From DASSUW01 sp963792385 (lineage in GTDB: Bacteria; Actinomycetota; Thermoleophilia; Solirubrobacterales; Solirubrobacteraceae): 64,000 nucleotides of DNA. Positions 15,167-24,664 of this stretch are shown here, piece after piece. A program made the translations under genes and the position numbers. The notes under the pieces are model-generated. The model ran no database searches. It was not told the DNA's origin and worked only from the letters and a program-made list of their open reading frames with translations. The stretch spans positions 1,240,001 to 1,304,000 of the forward strand of contig CAWBVZ010000007.1 in the NCBI GenBank assembly GCA_963792385.1, in the 5' to 3' direction. Numbering within the stretch: position 1 is the first letter of the stretch; every line of letters begins with the position of its first letter.

Positions 15167-17501
15167 CGATCCACCCGATCCGCCAGCTGAGCGGTCGATA
15201 GGCGAACTCGACGCGGTGCGCGCCGGGGCCGACGCGCACGCCGCGGAACACGTAGTTCACGCGCTCGACGTCGGCGGGCCGCCCGTCGACCGTCGCCGTC
15301 CAGCCCGGGAACCAGGCGTCCGAGACGACGAGCAGGCCCTCCCGCTCCGCGGTGGCGGTCACCTCCAGCCGGTCCGGCTCGACGTCCACGATCCGGGCAG
15401 CGCCGGCCGGCTCGGCGGACGTGGCACGCGGAAGGCCGGGCAGCGCCCGCTCGGTGACCGCGACGCGTGTCGGGTCGAATCCAGTCGCGGTCACCGCATC
15501 CAGCGCCGCATCCTCGGACGACACGACCTCCTGAGCGCCCACGACCGCGGCCCGTGGCGCGGCGCCGTCGAGCGCGTAGAGCCGCGCGTCAGGCCCGGGA
15601 TGGACGAGCGTAAGCCCCGGCACGTGCAGCTCGGGATCGGTCGTCGGCTGCATCAGGCGAGTCACGCCCATGAGGCGCAGCGCCGGGAGCCGGTCCTCCG
15701 TGACCTTGGGGAGCGAGAGCGGGATGTTGATCGGGAGCTCGCCCACCTGCGACGGGAACTCGGGGGACAGCTCCGTCCGCCACAGGCGGTCGAACCGCTG
15801 CTCCACCGGCAGGTCGTAGCCGCGCGCGTCGTACAGCCCGAAGGTCATCGGAATCGTCGTCTGCGGGATGTCTCCGGTGGCGACGAACCGCGCCGGTACC
15901 TCCCGCTGGAGCAGCCGGATCGCGGGCGTGGCGGGCCGGATCGCCACGTCGCGGTCGAGCGCGGGGTTGTAGCCCATGCCGGCGCGGGCGAGGTCGAGCG
16001 CGACCAGCACGATTGCCGCGGCGGCGAGCGCCGCCGGCCGCGGCCGGGGCCGGGCCCGCAGCGCCACGACCATGATCGCCAGCGCGACGGCGCCGACGCC
16101 GACCCAGACCAGCAACCCGGCCCCGCGGATGATCTCCTCAACGCCGGCCACGCCCGGAGCCGGCGGGTCCTCGAACCCCCACGCCACGCGCAGCGCGTCC
16201 GGAAGCGCGTCGAGCGACGTCCGCGCGCGCACGACGATGTAGGCGATCGGCAGCACGAACAGGCCCGCGGCGACGGCCAGCGCCGCGCGGCGCCGCGCGG
16301 CCGCATCTCGGTGCGCGAGCAGGTCGTCGAGCCCCCAGCCGGCGAGCATCGCGACGGCCAGCATGTAGATCACGACCAGACGCGTGTTGTGGCCGCTCGA
16401 GAACGGTGGGACGGCCGTCACCAACTGGAAGATCGGCGGCACGCCGAGGACCACCGCCATGCACAGCGCGCCGGCCGCGGCGATCGCCAGGCGCCCGCGC
16501 GACGGCCGCAGCACCAGCGCGGCGGCGGCCAGCATCAGCGGCAACGCCCCCGCGTAGAACGCGCGCGCCAGCAGGAACAGCTCCAGCGTGGTCTGGGTCG
16601 GCCGGCCGAACTCGCTGGGCAGGAAGACCCCGATCCCGTACTTGCGCGGCAGGAACGAGTCGGCCGACGTGCCCGCCCGCTGACGCAGGTCGGCGGAGTG
16701 CCACAGCAGCTCGGCGAACGGGAGCAGCACCAGCGCGGCCGCCGCCGCCCCGGCCGCGAGCGCGGCGACGAACGCCACCACCGCCCGCCGCCGATCGCCG
16801 CCCCAGGCGCGCCACGCGAAGAACACGGTCGTCGCCAGCAGCGCGTGGAAGCTCGATTCCGGGTGCCCACAGACGAACTGCACGCCGACCACGGCCGCGA
16901 GCACCGCGGCCGACCGGCGGTCCGGGCGCCGCGCGACGCGGTCGGCGGCCACGAGCAGCCACGGGATCAGCGCCCACACGCTCGCGTGCGGATACGAGAG
17001 CCACGTGACCATCCACAGGTTGAAGCCGTAGACGACGCCCGCCAGCAGGGCGCCGGCGAACTTCATGCCGACGGTGCGGCCGAGCCAGTACGCGCCGAAC
17101 GCGGCCGTGAACAGCTTCAGCGCGGCGATCCACGCGAGCGCTCCCCACAGCCCGAAGATGTAGGCGGGCACGTTGAACGGCGAGAACACGCCCGACTGCA
17201 TGTTGGCCAGGAACGGCCGGCCGGTCATCACGTGCGGGTTCCACAGCGGCACGTCGGGCAGGTTGCGGATCGTGTACTCCGTGAACGGCTGGAGTAGCGC
17301 CGGGATGTCGTCGAACTCCGGGTTCGCCGGGCGCTCGAGCGAGGCCGGCTTGCTCGCGAGCCACGGGGCCTTGAACCAGAACGAGTCCGAGTTGGAGAGC
17401 GTCCGGCCCGGGACCATCGCGGGCGCGAAGAACGCGATCGACAGCAGCGCGAGGATGAGCGCGGCCGCGAGGTTCGGCCGCGCGGCGAGCCTCGCCCTCA
17501 C
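15072..17501 (-). CDS. YfhO-family membrane protein (GT-C-like), copy 2
   Basis: 809 aa. An N-terminal signal-anchor helix, the loop SDSFWFKAPW, VPLWNPHVMTGRPFLANMQS and HPESSFHALL are hallmarks of YfhO (PF09586), large GT-C-like proteins needed for glycosylating wall polymers such as lipoteichoic acid in Firmicutes. About 12 helices are followed by a ~300-residue extracellular domain and a last helix. It starts at GTG and overlaps its paralog's stop by GTGA. The motif order matches the neighbour at 17498 throughout, so the pair arose by tandem duplication and diverged. Acceptor and donor are unknown. Confidence 0.85.
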   Translation of the reverse strand: MRARLAARPNLAAALILALLSIAFFAPAMVPGRTLSNSDSFWFKAPWLASKPASLERPANPEFDDIPALLQPFTEYTIRNLPDVPLWNPHVMTGRPFLANMQSGVFSPFNVPAYIFGLWGALAWIAALKLFTAAFGAYWLGRTVGMKFAGALLAGVVYGFNLWMVTWLSYPHASVWALIPWLLVAADRVARRPDRRSAAVLAAVVGVQFVCGHPESSFHALLATTVFFAWRAWGGDRRRAVVAFVAALAAGAAAAALVLLPFAELLWHSADLRQRAGTSADSFLPRKYGIGVFLPSEFGRPTQTTLELFLLARAFYAGALPLMLAAAALVLRPSRGRLAIAAAGALCMAVVLGVPPIFQLVTAVPPFSSGHNTRLVVIYMLAVAMLAGWGLDDLLAHRDAAARRRAALAVAAGLFVLPIAYIVVRARTSLDALPDALRVAWGFEDPPAPGVAGVEEIIRGAGLLVWVGVGAVALAIMVVALRARPRPRPAALAAAAIVLVALDLARAGMGYNPALDRDVAIRPATPAIRLLQREVPARFVATGDIPQTTIPMTFGLYDARGYDLPVEQRFDRLWRTELSPEFPSQVGELPINIPLSLPKVTEDRLPALRLMGVTRLMQPTTDPELHVPGLTLVHPGPDARLYALDGAAPRAAVVGAQEVVSSEDAALDAVTATGFDPTRVAVTERALPGLPRATSAEPAGAARIVDVEPDRLEVTATAEREGLLVVSDAWFPGWTATVDGRPADVERVNYVFRGVRVGPGAHRVEFAYRPLSWRIGWIVSLLAVLGIAAAGLAPRRLRRGARRGSAPPA

Positions 17502-19864
17502 TGCCGCGCTCTCCGGCGGCTCAGCGCCACGGCGGCGACGAGCGCGAGCGCGGCGAGAGCGCTGACCAGCAGCCCGGCGCGGAAGCTCGCCGGCCGGTAC
17601 GCGAGTTCGACGGTGTGCCGGCCAGGGCCGATCGGCACACCGCGCAGCAGGTAGTCGACGCGCTCGATCGGCACGTCGCGACCGTCGACGGTCGCATGCC
17701 AGCCGGGGAAGAAGACGTCGGAGAGCACGACGAGTGAGCCGGTCTCCGCCGTCGCCTCGACCCGCACGCGCTCGGGCTCGTAGCTGGCGATCCGGGCCGT
17801 CCCGGCGCGCTCGCCGGCGCCGCCGCCGCCGGAGGCCACGCCGGCCACCGGCCGCTCGACGACCGCCGCGCCGCGCGGATCGAAGTCCGCTTCCTGGACG
17901 GCGCGCAGCGCCGCCTCCTCCCCCGCCACCGGCTGTACGCGATCCACCACCCAGGCCCGCGGCTGCACTTCCGGGTTCGCGTAGATCCGCGCGTCGGGGC
18001 CGTCATAGGCGACCGGCAGCTTGAGCGGCGCATCCGCCGGCCGCTGCATCAGATCGGAGACGCCCAGCAGGCCGAGCGCACGCCGCGCGCGGTCGTCGGC
18101 CCGCGCCATGGTCGTCGGGGGAACGAACGCCACCGGCGCCGCCACCGCCTCGCGCCAGAAGCGGTCGTACCGGCGCTCGACTGGATAGTCGTAGCCGCGC
18201 GCGTCGTACAGCCCGTAGCGCATGGCGACGTCGGCGGGCAGCGGCGGGATCCCCGCATCCGGCGCGAGGCCGGCGAACCGCGCGGGGCGCCGGCCTTGCA
18301 GGTAACGGATCGCGCCGGTCACCGGCTGCTCGGCATGGGCCACGGGGATCGCGGGATTCTGCCCGATGCCCATCTTCAGCAGGTCGGCGGCGGTGAGCGT
18401 CAGCGCCAGGGCGGCCACTGTCGTGGCCGCCAGCCGGCCGCGCGCAGCCGCCAACACCAGCGCCGCGGCGAGGCCGGCGAGCACCAGCCAGACGAGACCG
18501 GCCGCCATCGGCGCGACGACGGCGTGGGCCGGCGGCGCCGGCAGGTCGGCGAAGCCCCACGCGACCGCCAGCGCCTCCCCGAGCTTGCCGGCCTCCCAGG
18601 GGGCGCGAAGGGCGACCACGACCAGCGGCACCGCCACGACGGCGGCCAGGTAGGTCGCCAGGCGCCGCGACGGCCGCAGCCGCCCGGCCGTCAGCTCGTC
18701 GAGCCCCCAGCCGGCCAGCAGCGCCAGCGCCAGGCACGCGACGATCGCCAGGCGCGAGTTGTGCGCCTGCGCGAAGCCGGGCAGCGCGGTGACGATGCTG
18801 AACAGCGGCTCGACGCCGAGCATCACGGCCAGCGATCCCACGGCGAGCGCCGCAACGGCCACGCGTTCGCGCGTCGGACGCAGGGCCACCGCGAGCGCGC
18901 CGAGCAGGAGCGGCAGCGCACCGACGTAGAACGCGCGCACGTTCATGAACGCCTCGATCGAGTACTGCGTCGGCCGGCCCCAGTACTCGGGCAGCGCGAG
19001 CGCCAGCACGAACTTCAGGCCGATGCTGTTGGCGTCCCGGCCCGCGCGGTCGGCGAGGTCGGCAGAGTCGCGCAGCAGCTCGAGGAACGGCAGCAGCGCG
19101 ACGGCCGCCAGCGCGCCTCCCGCCGCCAGGCCGGCGGCCACCGCCCACAGGCTGCGCCAGTTGCCCCGCGACGCCCGCAGCACCGCGAACAGCGCCGCGA
19201 CGACGATGCAGTGAAAGCTCGACTCCGGATGACCGCCGAAGAACTGCAGCGCGACGACGGCGGCCAGCGCCGCCACCGGCCCCGCCCGCGGTGAGCGGAC
19301 GCAGGCGTCGACCGCCAGCAGCTGAAAGGGAAGCAGCGCCCAGACGCTCGTCAGCGGCCAGCTCAGCCACGTCACGAAGTACAGGCCGAACCCGAACGCG
19401 AGCCCGGCGAGCAGCGCTCCCGGCACCCGCTGACCGAGCGCGCGGCCGAGCAGGAAGGTCCCGAACGCGGCACACCACAGCTTCAGCGCGGCCACCACGC
19501 CCAGCGACCACCAGAACGGCAGGATCAGGCTCGGCCACGTGAACGGGGAGAAGACGGCCGACTGCGCATTGGCCAGGAACGGCCGCCCGGCCATCACATG
19601 GGGATTCCACAGTGGGACGTGCGGGGCCCGTTCACGGGCGTATTGCGTGAACGGCTGGAACACCGCGACCGAGTCGGCCAGCTCCGGGTTGGAGCCGAAC
19701 GGCCGCACGCCATCCGGCCGCATCCCCTCCCACGGCGTGGCGCCCCACAGGTAGTCGGACGCCGACAGCGTGTGGCCCGGGACGAGAGCCGGAGCGACCA
19801 CCACGAGGGCGAGAACCGCGTAGAGGAGCGCGGCGGCGAGCGCCGGGCGTTTCACGAGGGGCAC
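17498..19864 (-). CDS. YfhO-family membrane protein (GT-C-like), copy 1
   Basis: 788 aa, paralog of the following gene: SASDYLWGATPW, VPLWNPHVMAGRPFLANAQS and HPESSFHCIV occupy equivalent places, and both end with LSDVFFPGWHATVDGR-like or SDAWFPGWTATVDGR-like segments before the last helix. That C-terminal motif is also typical of YfhO. It starts at GTG 19864, 11 nt after a TATGCT box, and leads a two-gene unit. It probably acts on undecaprenyl-phosphate sugars at the outer membrane face; the adjacent DPM1-type GT2 could supply that donor (inference). Confidence 0.85.
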   Translation of the reverse strand: MPLVKRPALAAALLYAVLALVVVAPALVPGHTLSASDYLWGATPWEGMRPDGVRPFGSNPELADSVAVFQPFTQYARERAPHVPLWNPHVMAGRPFLANAQSAVFSPFTWPSLILPFWWSLGVVAALKLWCAAFGTFLLGRALGQRVPGALLAGLAFGFGLYFVTWLSWPLTSVWALLPFQLLAVDACVRSPRAGPVAALAAVVALQFFGGHPESSFHCIVVAALFAVLRASRGNWRSLWAVAAGLAAGGALAAVALLPFLELLRDSADLADRAGRDANSIGLKFVLALALPEYWGRPTQYSIEAFMNVRAFYVGALPLLLGALAVALRPTRERVAVAALAVGSLAVMLGVEPLFSIVTALPGFAQAHNSRLAIVACLALALLAGWGLDELTAGRLRPSRRLATYLAAVVAVPLVVVALRAPWEAGKLGEALAVAWGFADLPAPPAHAVVAPMAAGLVWLVLAGLAAALVLAAARGRLAATTVAALALTLTAADLLKMGIGQNPAIPVAHAEQPVTGAIRYLQGRRPARFAGLAPDAGIPPLPADVAMRYGLYDARGYDYPVERRYDRFWREAVAAPVAFVPPTTMARADDRARRALGLLGVSDLMQRPADAPLKLPVAYDGPDARIYANPEVQPRAWVVDRVQPVAGEEAALRAVQEADFDPRGAAVVERPVAGVASGGGGAGERAGTARIASYEPERVRVEATAETGSLVVLSDVFFPGWHATVDGRDVPIERVDYLLRGVPIGPGRHTVELAYRPASFRAGLLVSALAALALVAAVALSRRRARQ

Positions 19865-19892
19865 GACGGCGCGAGAGCATACGATCCCCGGC
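19865..19892. promoter_or_regulatory. 28-bp divergent promoter region with overlapping -10 boxes
   Basis: Minus strand TATGCT at 19876-19881 (11 nt before GTG 19864) and plus strand TACGAT at 19880-19885 (7 nt before TTG 19893) share two bases. Both are positioned for leaderless or near-leaderless mRNAs, so the YfhO pair and the methyltransferase-GT2 pair probably compete for polymerase. Confidence 0.5.
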
Positions 19893-20624
19893 TTGGAAGA
19901 CCACGTCTACCGCCAGCTCTACGAGCTCGAGGACGGCCACTGGTGGTTTCGGGGCCGCCGCGCGATCCTGTGGTCGCTGCTGCGCCGGGCCGGCTTGCCG
20001 GCGTCGCCGCGCATCCTCGACGCCGGCTGCGGAACCGGCCGCAACCTGGCCGAGTTCGGGCGCCTCGGCTCCGCCCACGGCGTCGATCCCTCCCCGCAGG
20101 CGATCGCGTTCTGCCGGTCGCGCGGCCTCGCCGACGTCGCCGAGGGGAGCATCGAGGCGCTGCCGTTCGCGGACGCGAGCTTCGACCTCCTCCTGGCCAC
20201 CGACGTGCTCGAGCACGTCCCCCACGACGACGCGGCGCTGGCCGAGCTGCGGCGCGTCGCGGCGCCCGGCGCGCGGCTGCTCGTGACCGTCCCCGCCTAT
20301 CAGTGGCTGTGGAGCCAGCACGACGAGTCCCACCACCATCTGCGTCGCTACACGGCCACGCGGCTCCGCAGCCGGGTCGTGCCGGCGGGCTGGAGACCGG
20401 CCGTCGAGACCTACTTCAACACCGCCCTGCTGCCCCCGATCGCCGTGGTGCGGACGCTCGCGCGCCGGCGCACCCCGCGCAACGGCCGCACGGACTACCA
20501 GCTCACGGGTGGGGCCGTGAACCGCGCGCTCGAGCTTCCGCTGCGCGGCGAGGCGGCCCTGATCGCCCGCGGCGCCCGGCTGCCTGCCGGCGTCTCGATC
20601 GGCATGGTCTGCGAGGCGGCATGA
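19893..20624 (+). CDS. SAM-dependent methyltransferase (Methyltransf_11/23 type)
   Basis: 243 aa, TTG start supported by a TACGAT box 7 nt upstream. HWWFRGRR, then motif I ILDAGCGTGRNLAEF (41-55), HGVDPSPQAI, LLATDVLEHVPHDDAALAELRRVAAPGARLLVTVPAY and a C-terminal R-rich region. This layout is common in methyltransferases encoded beside DPM1-type glycosyltransferases. The substrate is likely a glycan precursor or polyprenyl-linked sugar. Its stop overlaps the GT2 start by ATGA, so the two are coupled. Confidence 0.88.
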   Translation: MEDHVYRQLYELEDGHWWFRGRRAILWSLLRRAGLPASPRILDAGCGTGRNLAEFGRLGSAHGVDPSPQAIAFCRSRGLADVAEGSIEALPFADASFDLLLATDVLEHVPHDDAALAELRRVAAPGARLLVTVPAYQWLWSQHDESHHHLRRYTATRLRSRVVPAGWRPAVETYFNTALLPPIAVVRTLARRRTPRNGRTDYQLTGGAVNRALELPLRGEAALIARGARLPAGVSIGMVCEAA

Positions 20625-21622
20625 GCACGCGGCCGACGGTCTCGATCGTGGTGCCCGTGCTCGACGAGGCCGAGGTCCTCGGCGAGCTGCACCGGCGTGT
20701 CCGAGCGGCGCTCGCCGACATCACGCACGAGATCGTGTACGTCGACGACGGCTCGACCGACGCGTCGGCGGCGATCGTGGAGGAGTTCGCCGCCGTGGAG
20801 GACGGGGTCGTGCTCGTCCAGCTGTCGCGCAACTTCGGCATGGAGGTCGCGATGTCCGCCGGCCTCGACCACGCCCAGGGCGACTACGTCGTGCTGATGC
20901 ACGCCGACCTCCAGGACCCGCCCGAGCTCGTGCCCGACATGCTGCGCGCCGCGCTCGACGGTGCGGACGTCGTCTACGCGCGGCGGATCGGCCGCGACGA
21001 GAGCTGGGTCAAGCGGACGCTCGCGACCGCCTTCTACCAGCTGATGGCCCGGCTGGCGCGCACGCCGTTCCAGGGTCAGGCGGGCGACTTCCGCGTGATG
21101 TCGCGGCGCGTGGTCGACACCCTGCGCGAGATGCCCGAGCGGCGGCGCTTCCTGCGCGGGATGGTCGCCTGGGTCGGCTTCGAGCAGGTCCCGATCGAGT
21201 ACCGCCGCTCCGGCCGGGCAAACGGCCGCGGCGCGTCGTACCGCCAGCTGTTCCGGCTCGCCTTCGAGGCGGTGACGTCATTCTCCGACGTTCCGCTGGC
21301 GCTCGCCACCTACTTCGGGATCGTCGTCGCGATGGCGTCGAGCGTCGCGGCCGCGGTGATCCTCGTCGCCACGCTCGCCGGCTGGCTGGTCGCCGGCCTC
21401 GGCGTCTGGACCCTCGTGGCGATCCTGTTCCTCGGCGGCGTGCAGCTGATCAGCGTGGGGATCCTGGGGCGCTATCTGGCACGGGTGCACGAGCAGACGC
21501 TCCGACGACCGCTGTACCTGGTGTCGCGCGTGGTGACCTCCCGAGATACTTCAGGCGCATCACCGGCCGCTCCACCAGGTAGTACGACAGCGCTGCGCAC
21601 GCCACCGTCCCCACCAGGGTGA
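20621..21622 (+). CDS. GT2 polyprenyl-phosphate glycosyltransferase (DPM1/GtrB type)
   Basis: 333 aa. The N-terminal GT-A domain has VSIVVPVLDEAEVL, EIVYVDDGSTDAS, LSRNFGMEVAMSAGLDHAQGDYVVLMHADLQDPPE and the QAGDFRVMSRRVVD acceptor loop; two C-terminal helices (residues ~230-300) anchor it. Such enzymes load a sugar on undecaprenyl phosphate on the cytoplasmic face for later GT-C transferases, fitting the neighbouring YfhO and AftD-like proteins. The last ~35 residues, after RPLYLVSRVV, are probably unstructured and overlap the convergent acyltransferase by 173 bp. Confidence 0.9.
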   Translation: MSTRPTVSIVVPVLDEAEVLGELHRRVRAALADITHEIVYVDDGSTDASAAIVEEFAAVEDGVVLVQLSRNFGMEVAMSAGLDHAQGDYVVLMHADLQDPPELVPDMLRAALDGADVVYARRIGRDESWVKRTLATAFYQLMARLARTPFQGQAGDFRVMSRRVVDTLREMPERRRFLRGMVAWVGFEQVPIEYRRSGRANGRGASYRQLFRLAFEAVTSFSDVPLALATYFGIVVAMASSVAAAVILVATLAGWLVAGLGVWTLVAILFLGGVQLISVGILGRYLARVHEQTLRRPLYLVSRVVTSRDTSGASPAAPPGSTTALRTPPSPPG

Positions 21623-22685
21623 ACAGCGTCAGCCCGATGAACGGCCCGCCGGGCACCCAGTCGCGTACGCCCTGCCGCCAGCCCTCGAGCACCCAGCCGC
21701 CCTGCCACAGGTAGATGCCGTAGGAGACGAGCCCGAGCCAGGCGAGCACCGGCCACGCCATCAGGCGCCGCGGCCACCCGCCCGCCTCATGGCCGAACAC
21801 GGCGGGGAGCACGAGCAGCAGGGCGACGGCCGCCGACAGCACGTGCTGGATGAACCACTGTGACTGGGTCCAGCGCAGCGGCTCCCCCTCCGGGACGCGG
21901 AGCAGCAGGCACATGCCCACATACACGACCGCAGCCCCGAGCCAGCACACGCCGGGATGCCGGGTGATGAACCGGACCGGACCGGCCGGAGCCGGCCCGA
22001 CGCTGAGCGCGGCCAGCGCCATTCCGACGGCGAACCAGGCGAACGTGCCGACCAGCGTGAGCTCGATCATCGAGCCTCCGGCCGACAGGCTGATCGCGCG
22101 GATGATCACCGACGCGCCGCCGAAGGCCGCGAGCGCCGCAAGCTCCAGCCGGATCCGCGAGGCACGTTCGCGGCCACGCCCCAGGCGTCGCATGAGGACG
22201 GCGTAGAGCGGCAGCGACGCGTAGAACGTCACCTCGACGCACAGGCTCCAGGCGGCCGCCATCCCCTGCAGCGGCTCGTCGCCCGAGCCGTAGACCTGCA
22301 GCAGCCCGTAGTAGCGCCACCAGTCGCCCGTGAAGACGCCGATCAGCCCGGGATAGATCGCCAGGATCGTGAGCGCCACCCAGTACGCCGGCACGATGCG
22401 CAGCACGCGGCGGCGCCCGAAGTCGATGAGCCGCACGCGCGGCGCGCCATCGATCTCCGACGCCAGGAACGGCCGGTAGAGCAGGAAACCGGACAGCACG
22501 AAGAAGACCGTCACCCCAGTCGCGCCGTTGGCGACCAGGATCCCGTACCAGGCGTCTTCCGCCGCGCCGGAGAAGTACGCCGCGTGCGAGACCAGGACGC
22601 CGAGCGCGGCGATCGCCCGCAGCGCGTCCATGAGCTTGAAGCGCGGGTGGCCCGGAGGCGGGGCGACGGCGTCGGGCGCGCTCAT
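21450..22685 (-). CDS. Acyltransferase family 3 (OafA-like) membrane protein
   Basis: 411 aa from ATG 22685, where ATGA overlaps the upstream stop. LMDALRAIAALGVLVSHAAYF holds the conserved R and catalytic His of the first helix, GVTVFFVLSGFLLYRPF is the RSGF-like loop, and RRVLRIVPAYW is the third family motif. About 10-11 helices. These enzymes O-acetylate sugars of surface glycans or lipids using cytoplasmic acyl-CoA. The C-terminal 40 residues are low-complexity and lie in the overlap with the convergent GT2. Confidence 0.9.
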   Translation of the reverse strand: MSAPDAVAPPPGHPRFKLMDALRAIAALGVLVSHAAYFSGAAEDAWYGILVANGATGVTVFFVLSGFLLYRPFLASEIDGAPRVRLIDFGRRRVLRIVPAYWVALTILAIYPGLIGVFTGDWWRYYGLLQVYGSGDEPLQGMAAAWSLCVEVTFYASLPLYAVLMRRLGRGRERASRIRLELAALAAFGGASVIIRAISLSAGGSMIELTLVGTFAWFAVGMALAALSVGPAPAGPVRFITRHPGVCWLGAAVVYVGMCLLLRVPEGEPLRWTQSQWFIQHVLSAAVALLLVLPAVFGHEAGGWPRRLMAWPVLAWLGLVSYGIYLWQGGWVLEGWRQGVRDWVPGGPFIGLTLFTLVGTVACAALSYYLVERPVMRLKYLGRSPRATPGTAVVGASARAPVPDSAPGSPR

Positions 22686-23074
22686 CGCGGCACCGGCGGG
22701 ACGGGCGGCGCGAGCGCGCGCAGCCGGCGCCGCGCCTGGGCGGCAAGCGCAGGGCCGGCGTCGCGCGCCAGCAGTCCCCACGCCTCGACGTTCTCCGGCT
22801 CTTCGCGCGCCACGCGCTCGTAGAGGCGCACGGCGCCCGCCCTGTCGCCGAGCCGCCGCAGCGCCACGCCCTCGGCGAGGTCGGCGCGGCGATCCGGGCT
22901 CAGCAGCCGGGCGCGGTCGGCGAGCTCCTGCACGCGCTCGCGGGTGGGAGCCGCCCCGTGGCTCGGGATGCCGGCGTCGATCAGCTCGTTCTGAGCCCGG
23001 CTCGACCCCGCCGAGACGGCGAACCAGCCGATGACGGCGATGGCGAGGACGAGGAGCGCGACCCGGGCAACCAT
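22682..23074 (-). CDS. Membrane-anchored TPR-like small protein
   Basis: 130 aa. One N-terminal helix (VARVALLVLAIAVIGWFAVSA), then helical repeats: RARLLSPDRRADLAEGVALRRLGDRAGAVRLYERVAREEPENVEAWGLLARDA has TPR spacing. It is probably a type I anchored TPR domain facing out or in the periplasm-equivalent space, scaffolding the adjacent glycan enzymes. It is coupled by ATGA to the acyltransferase and lies 21 bp after the upstream membrane protein. No specific family recognised. Confidence 0.75.
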   Translation of the reverse strand: MVARVALLVLAIAVIGWFAVSAGSSRAQNELIDAGIPSHGAAPTRERVQELADRARLLSPDRRADLAEGVALRRLGDRAGAVRLYERVAREEPENVEAWGLLARDAGPALAAQARRRLRALAPPVPPVPR

Positions 23075-23095
23075 GCGCTGGCCGAGTCTAGGGAC

Positions 23096-24664
23096 CTAGG
23101 GACGCGGCACGAGCACGTCGAAGGCGCCGAACCGGGCCTGCAGCGTGTAGGCGCGGGCGAGGTGCCGGTCGAGCGCTCGCGAGCCGCTCGAGCGCCCGCG
23201 CCGATTCGGCTCGGAGGCCGACGACCGCGGATCGGTCCAGCGGATGACGACCGGGCGGTCGCGGCGCAGGACGGCGACGATGCGGTCCTGCTCCTCCGGC
23301 CGTGCCTGCAGCAGCACATCCCGGCGCAGGACGTTCGGGCGGTTGACGAGGAAGTGGAGCAGCGGGGCCGTGGAGGTCACAAGGTCCGAGCGCCGCGGCG
23401 CGACGTAGATCGGCTCGCCCGCGGGCACGAGCCGGTCGACCTGCGCCACGAGCGGGGGCAGCGCGCGCGCCTCGGCGGCGGGCACGCGGATCGCGCGCGC
23501 GCCGTCGACGCGCAGCGGCTCGAGATCGGGCGGGAGGAACAAGGCGGACGCACGGTTCGCCGCTCCGGCGAGCGCCACGAGCCCGACCAGCACCGCCAGC
23601 ACGACGGCCGTGCGACGCGATGCGAGCGCGGCGGCGATCATCCCCAGGATGCATGCGCAGACGAGCAGCGGCTGGGCGTGCAAGTCATCGGCGCGCGACA
23701 CGACGTAGCCGAGCGCGCCGAGCGCCAGGACGAGGACGCCGCCCGCGGCCGGCGGTAGTCGGCGCTCACGCCAGGCCCTTACGAGCACGACGACGGCGAT
23801 GGCCAGCGTCGCGAGCGCCAGCAGCGGCAACTGGTAGGCGAGAGCGTCCTTGGCGTCGGTTGCGAGGGCGCTGGGTGGCCACGCGCGCAGGCGGCCGTCG
23901 TAGACCAGCGGGAACGGCAATGACCACCACTCGCCATCGCCCGCCGATGACGTCACGAGCGCCTCCCACAGGCGGCCCGGACCGGCGGCGACCGCGAAGG
24001 GCAGGTAGAGCAGCGCCGTGGCCGCCACCGACGCGCCGGCCGCCACGAGCGCGCCCGTCCGCGTGCCGCGCAGCGCCATCGTTACCACGACGGCGGCGCC
24101 TGCGACAACGCCGAAGTCGAGCCGCCACGCTGCAGCCAGCCCGGCCAGCACGCCCGCCACGGCGGCCCGGCTTGCGCCCGGCTCCCGCCCGGCCGCCGCG
24201 ACGGCCACGGCGCCGAGACCGAGCGCGAGCGCAGCCGGCGTCGCGTTGGCCGTCGACGGCTGCGCCATCGTCAGCGCAACGGCCGCCCACGCCGCGACGG
24301 CGTAGCGCGGCCCGGCCGCGCGACGCACGAGATCCCATGCGAGCACCGCCGCAGTGGCGACCGCGGCCACCCACAGCAGCCGCCACCACAGCACCGACCG
24401 GCCGAGGACCTCGAAGGCCAGCGCGTTCACGATCGGCTGGCCCGGGCCGTACGGCCACGCAAAGTCCGCGTACGGCCACTCGCCGGCGGCAACGCGTGAC
24501 GCGGCCTGCATCAGCAGCCCCTCGTCGAAGTAGTCGAGGTAGCGGCGGACAGTGAAGCCCGCCACGGCCGCGCCCGCCAGCCACAGCGCCGCGGGAAGGC
24601 CCCAGCCCGGCGCGCCGACGCGCGCGACGCTGCGCGCAGGCGCAGCGGTCGCGGACCGGCTCAC
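23096..24664 (-). CDS. Polytopic GT-C-like membrane protein
   Basis: 522 aa from GTG 24664 (GTGA overlap with the flippase stop). About 11 helices. The first external loop, RRYLDYFDEGLLMQAASRVAAGEWPYADFAWPYGPGQP, contains the acidic DEG motif at the place where GT-C/PMT-like glycosyltransferases keep the catalytic Asp. The C-terminal ~130 residues are a soluble extracellular domain with YVAPRRSDLVTSTAPLLHFLVNRPNVLRRD. It probably transfers a sugar from a polyprenyl donor. Exact family not assigned; ArnT/PMT-like by layout. Confidence 0.75.
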   Translation of the reverse strand: MSRSATAAPARSVARVGAPGWGLPAALWLAGAAVAGFTVRRYLDYFDEGLLMQAASRVAAGEWPYADFAWPYGPGQPIVNALAFEVLGRSVLWWRLLWVAAVATAAVLAWDLVRRAAGPRYAVAAWAAVALTMAQPSTANATPAALALGLGAVAVAAAGREPGASRAAVAGVLAGLAAAWRLDFGVVAGAAVVVTMALRGTRTGALVAAGASVAATALLYLPFAVAAGPGRLWEALVTSSAGDGEWWSLPFPLVYDGRLRAWPPSALATDAKDALAYQLPLLALATLAIAVVVLVRAWRERRLPPAAGGVLVLALGALGYVVSRADDLHAQPLLVCACILGMIAAALASRRTAVVLAVLVGLVALAGAANRASALFLPPDLEPLRVDGARAIRVPAAEARALPPLVAQVDRLVPAGEPIYVAPRRSDLVTSTAPLLHFLVNRPNVLRRDVLLQARPEEQDRIVAVLRRDRPVVIRWTDPRSSASEPNRRGRSSGSRALDRHLARAYTLQARFGAFDVLVPRP

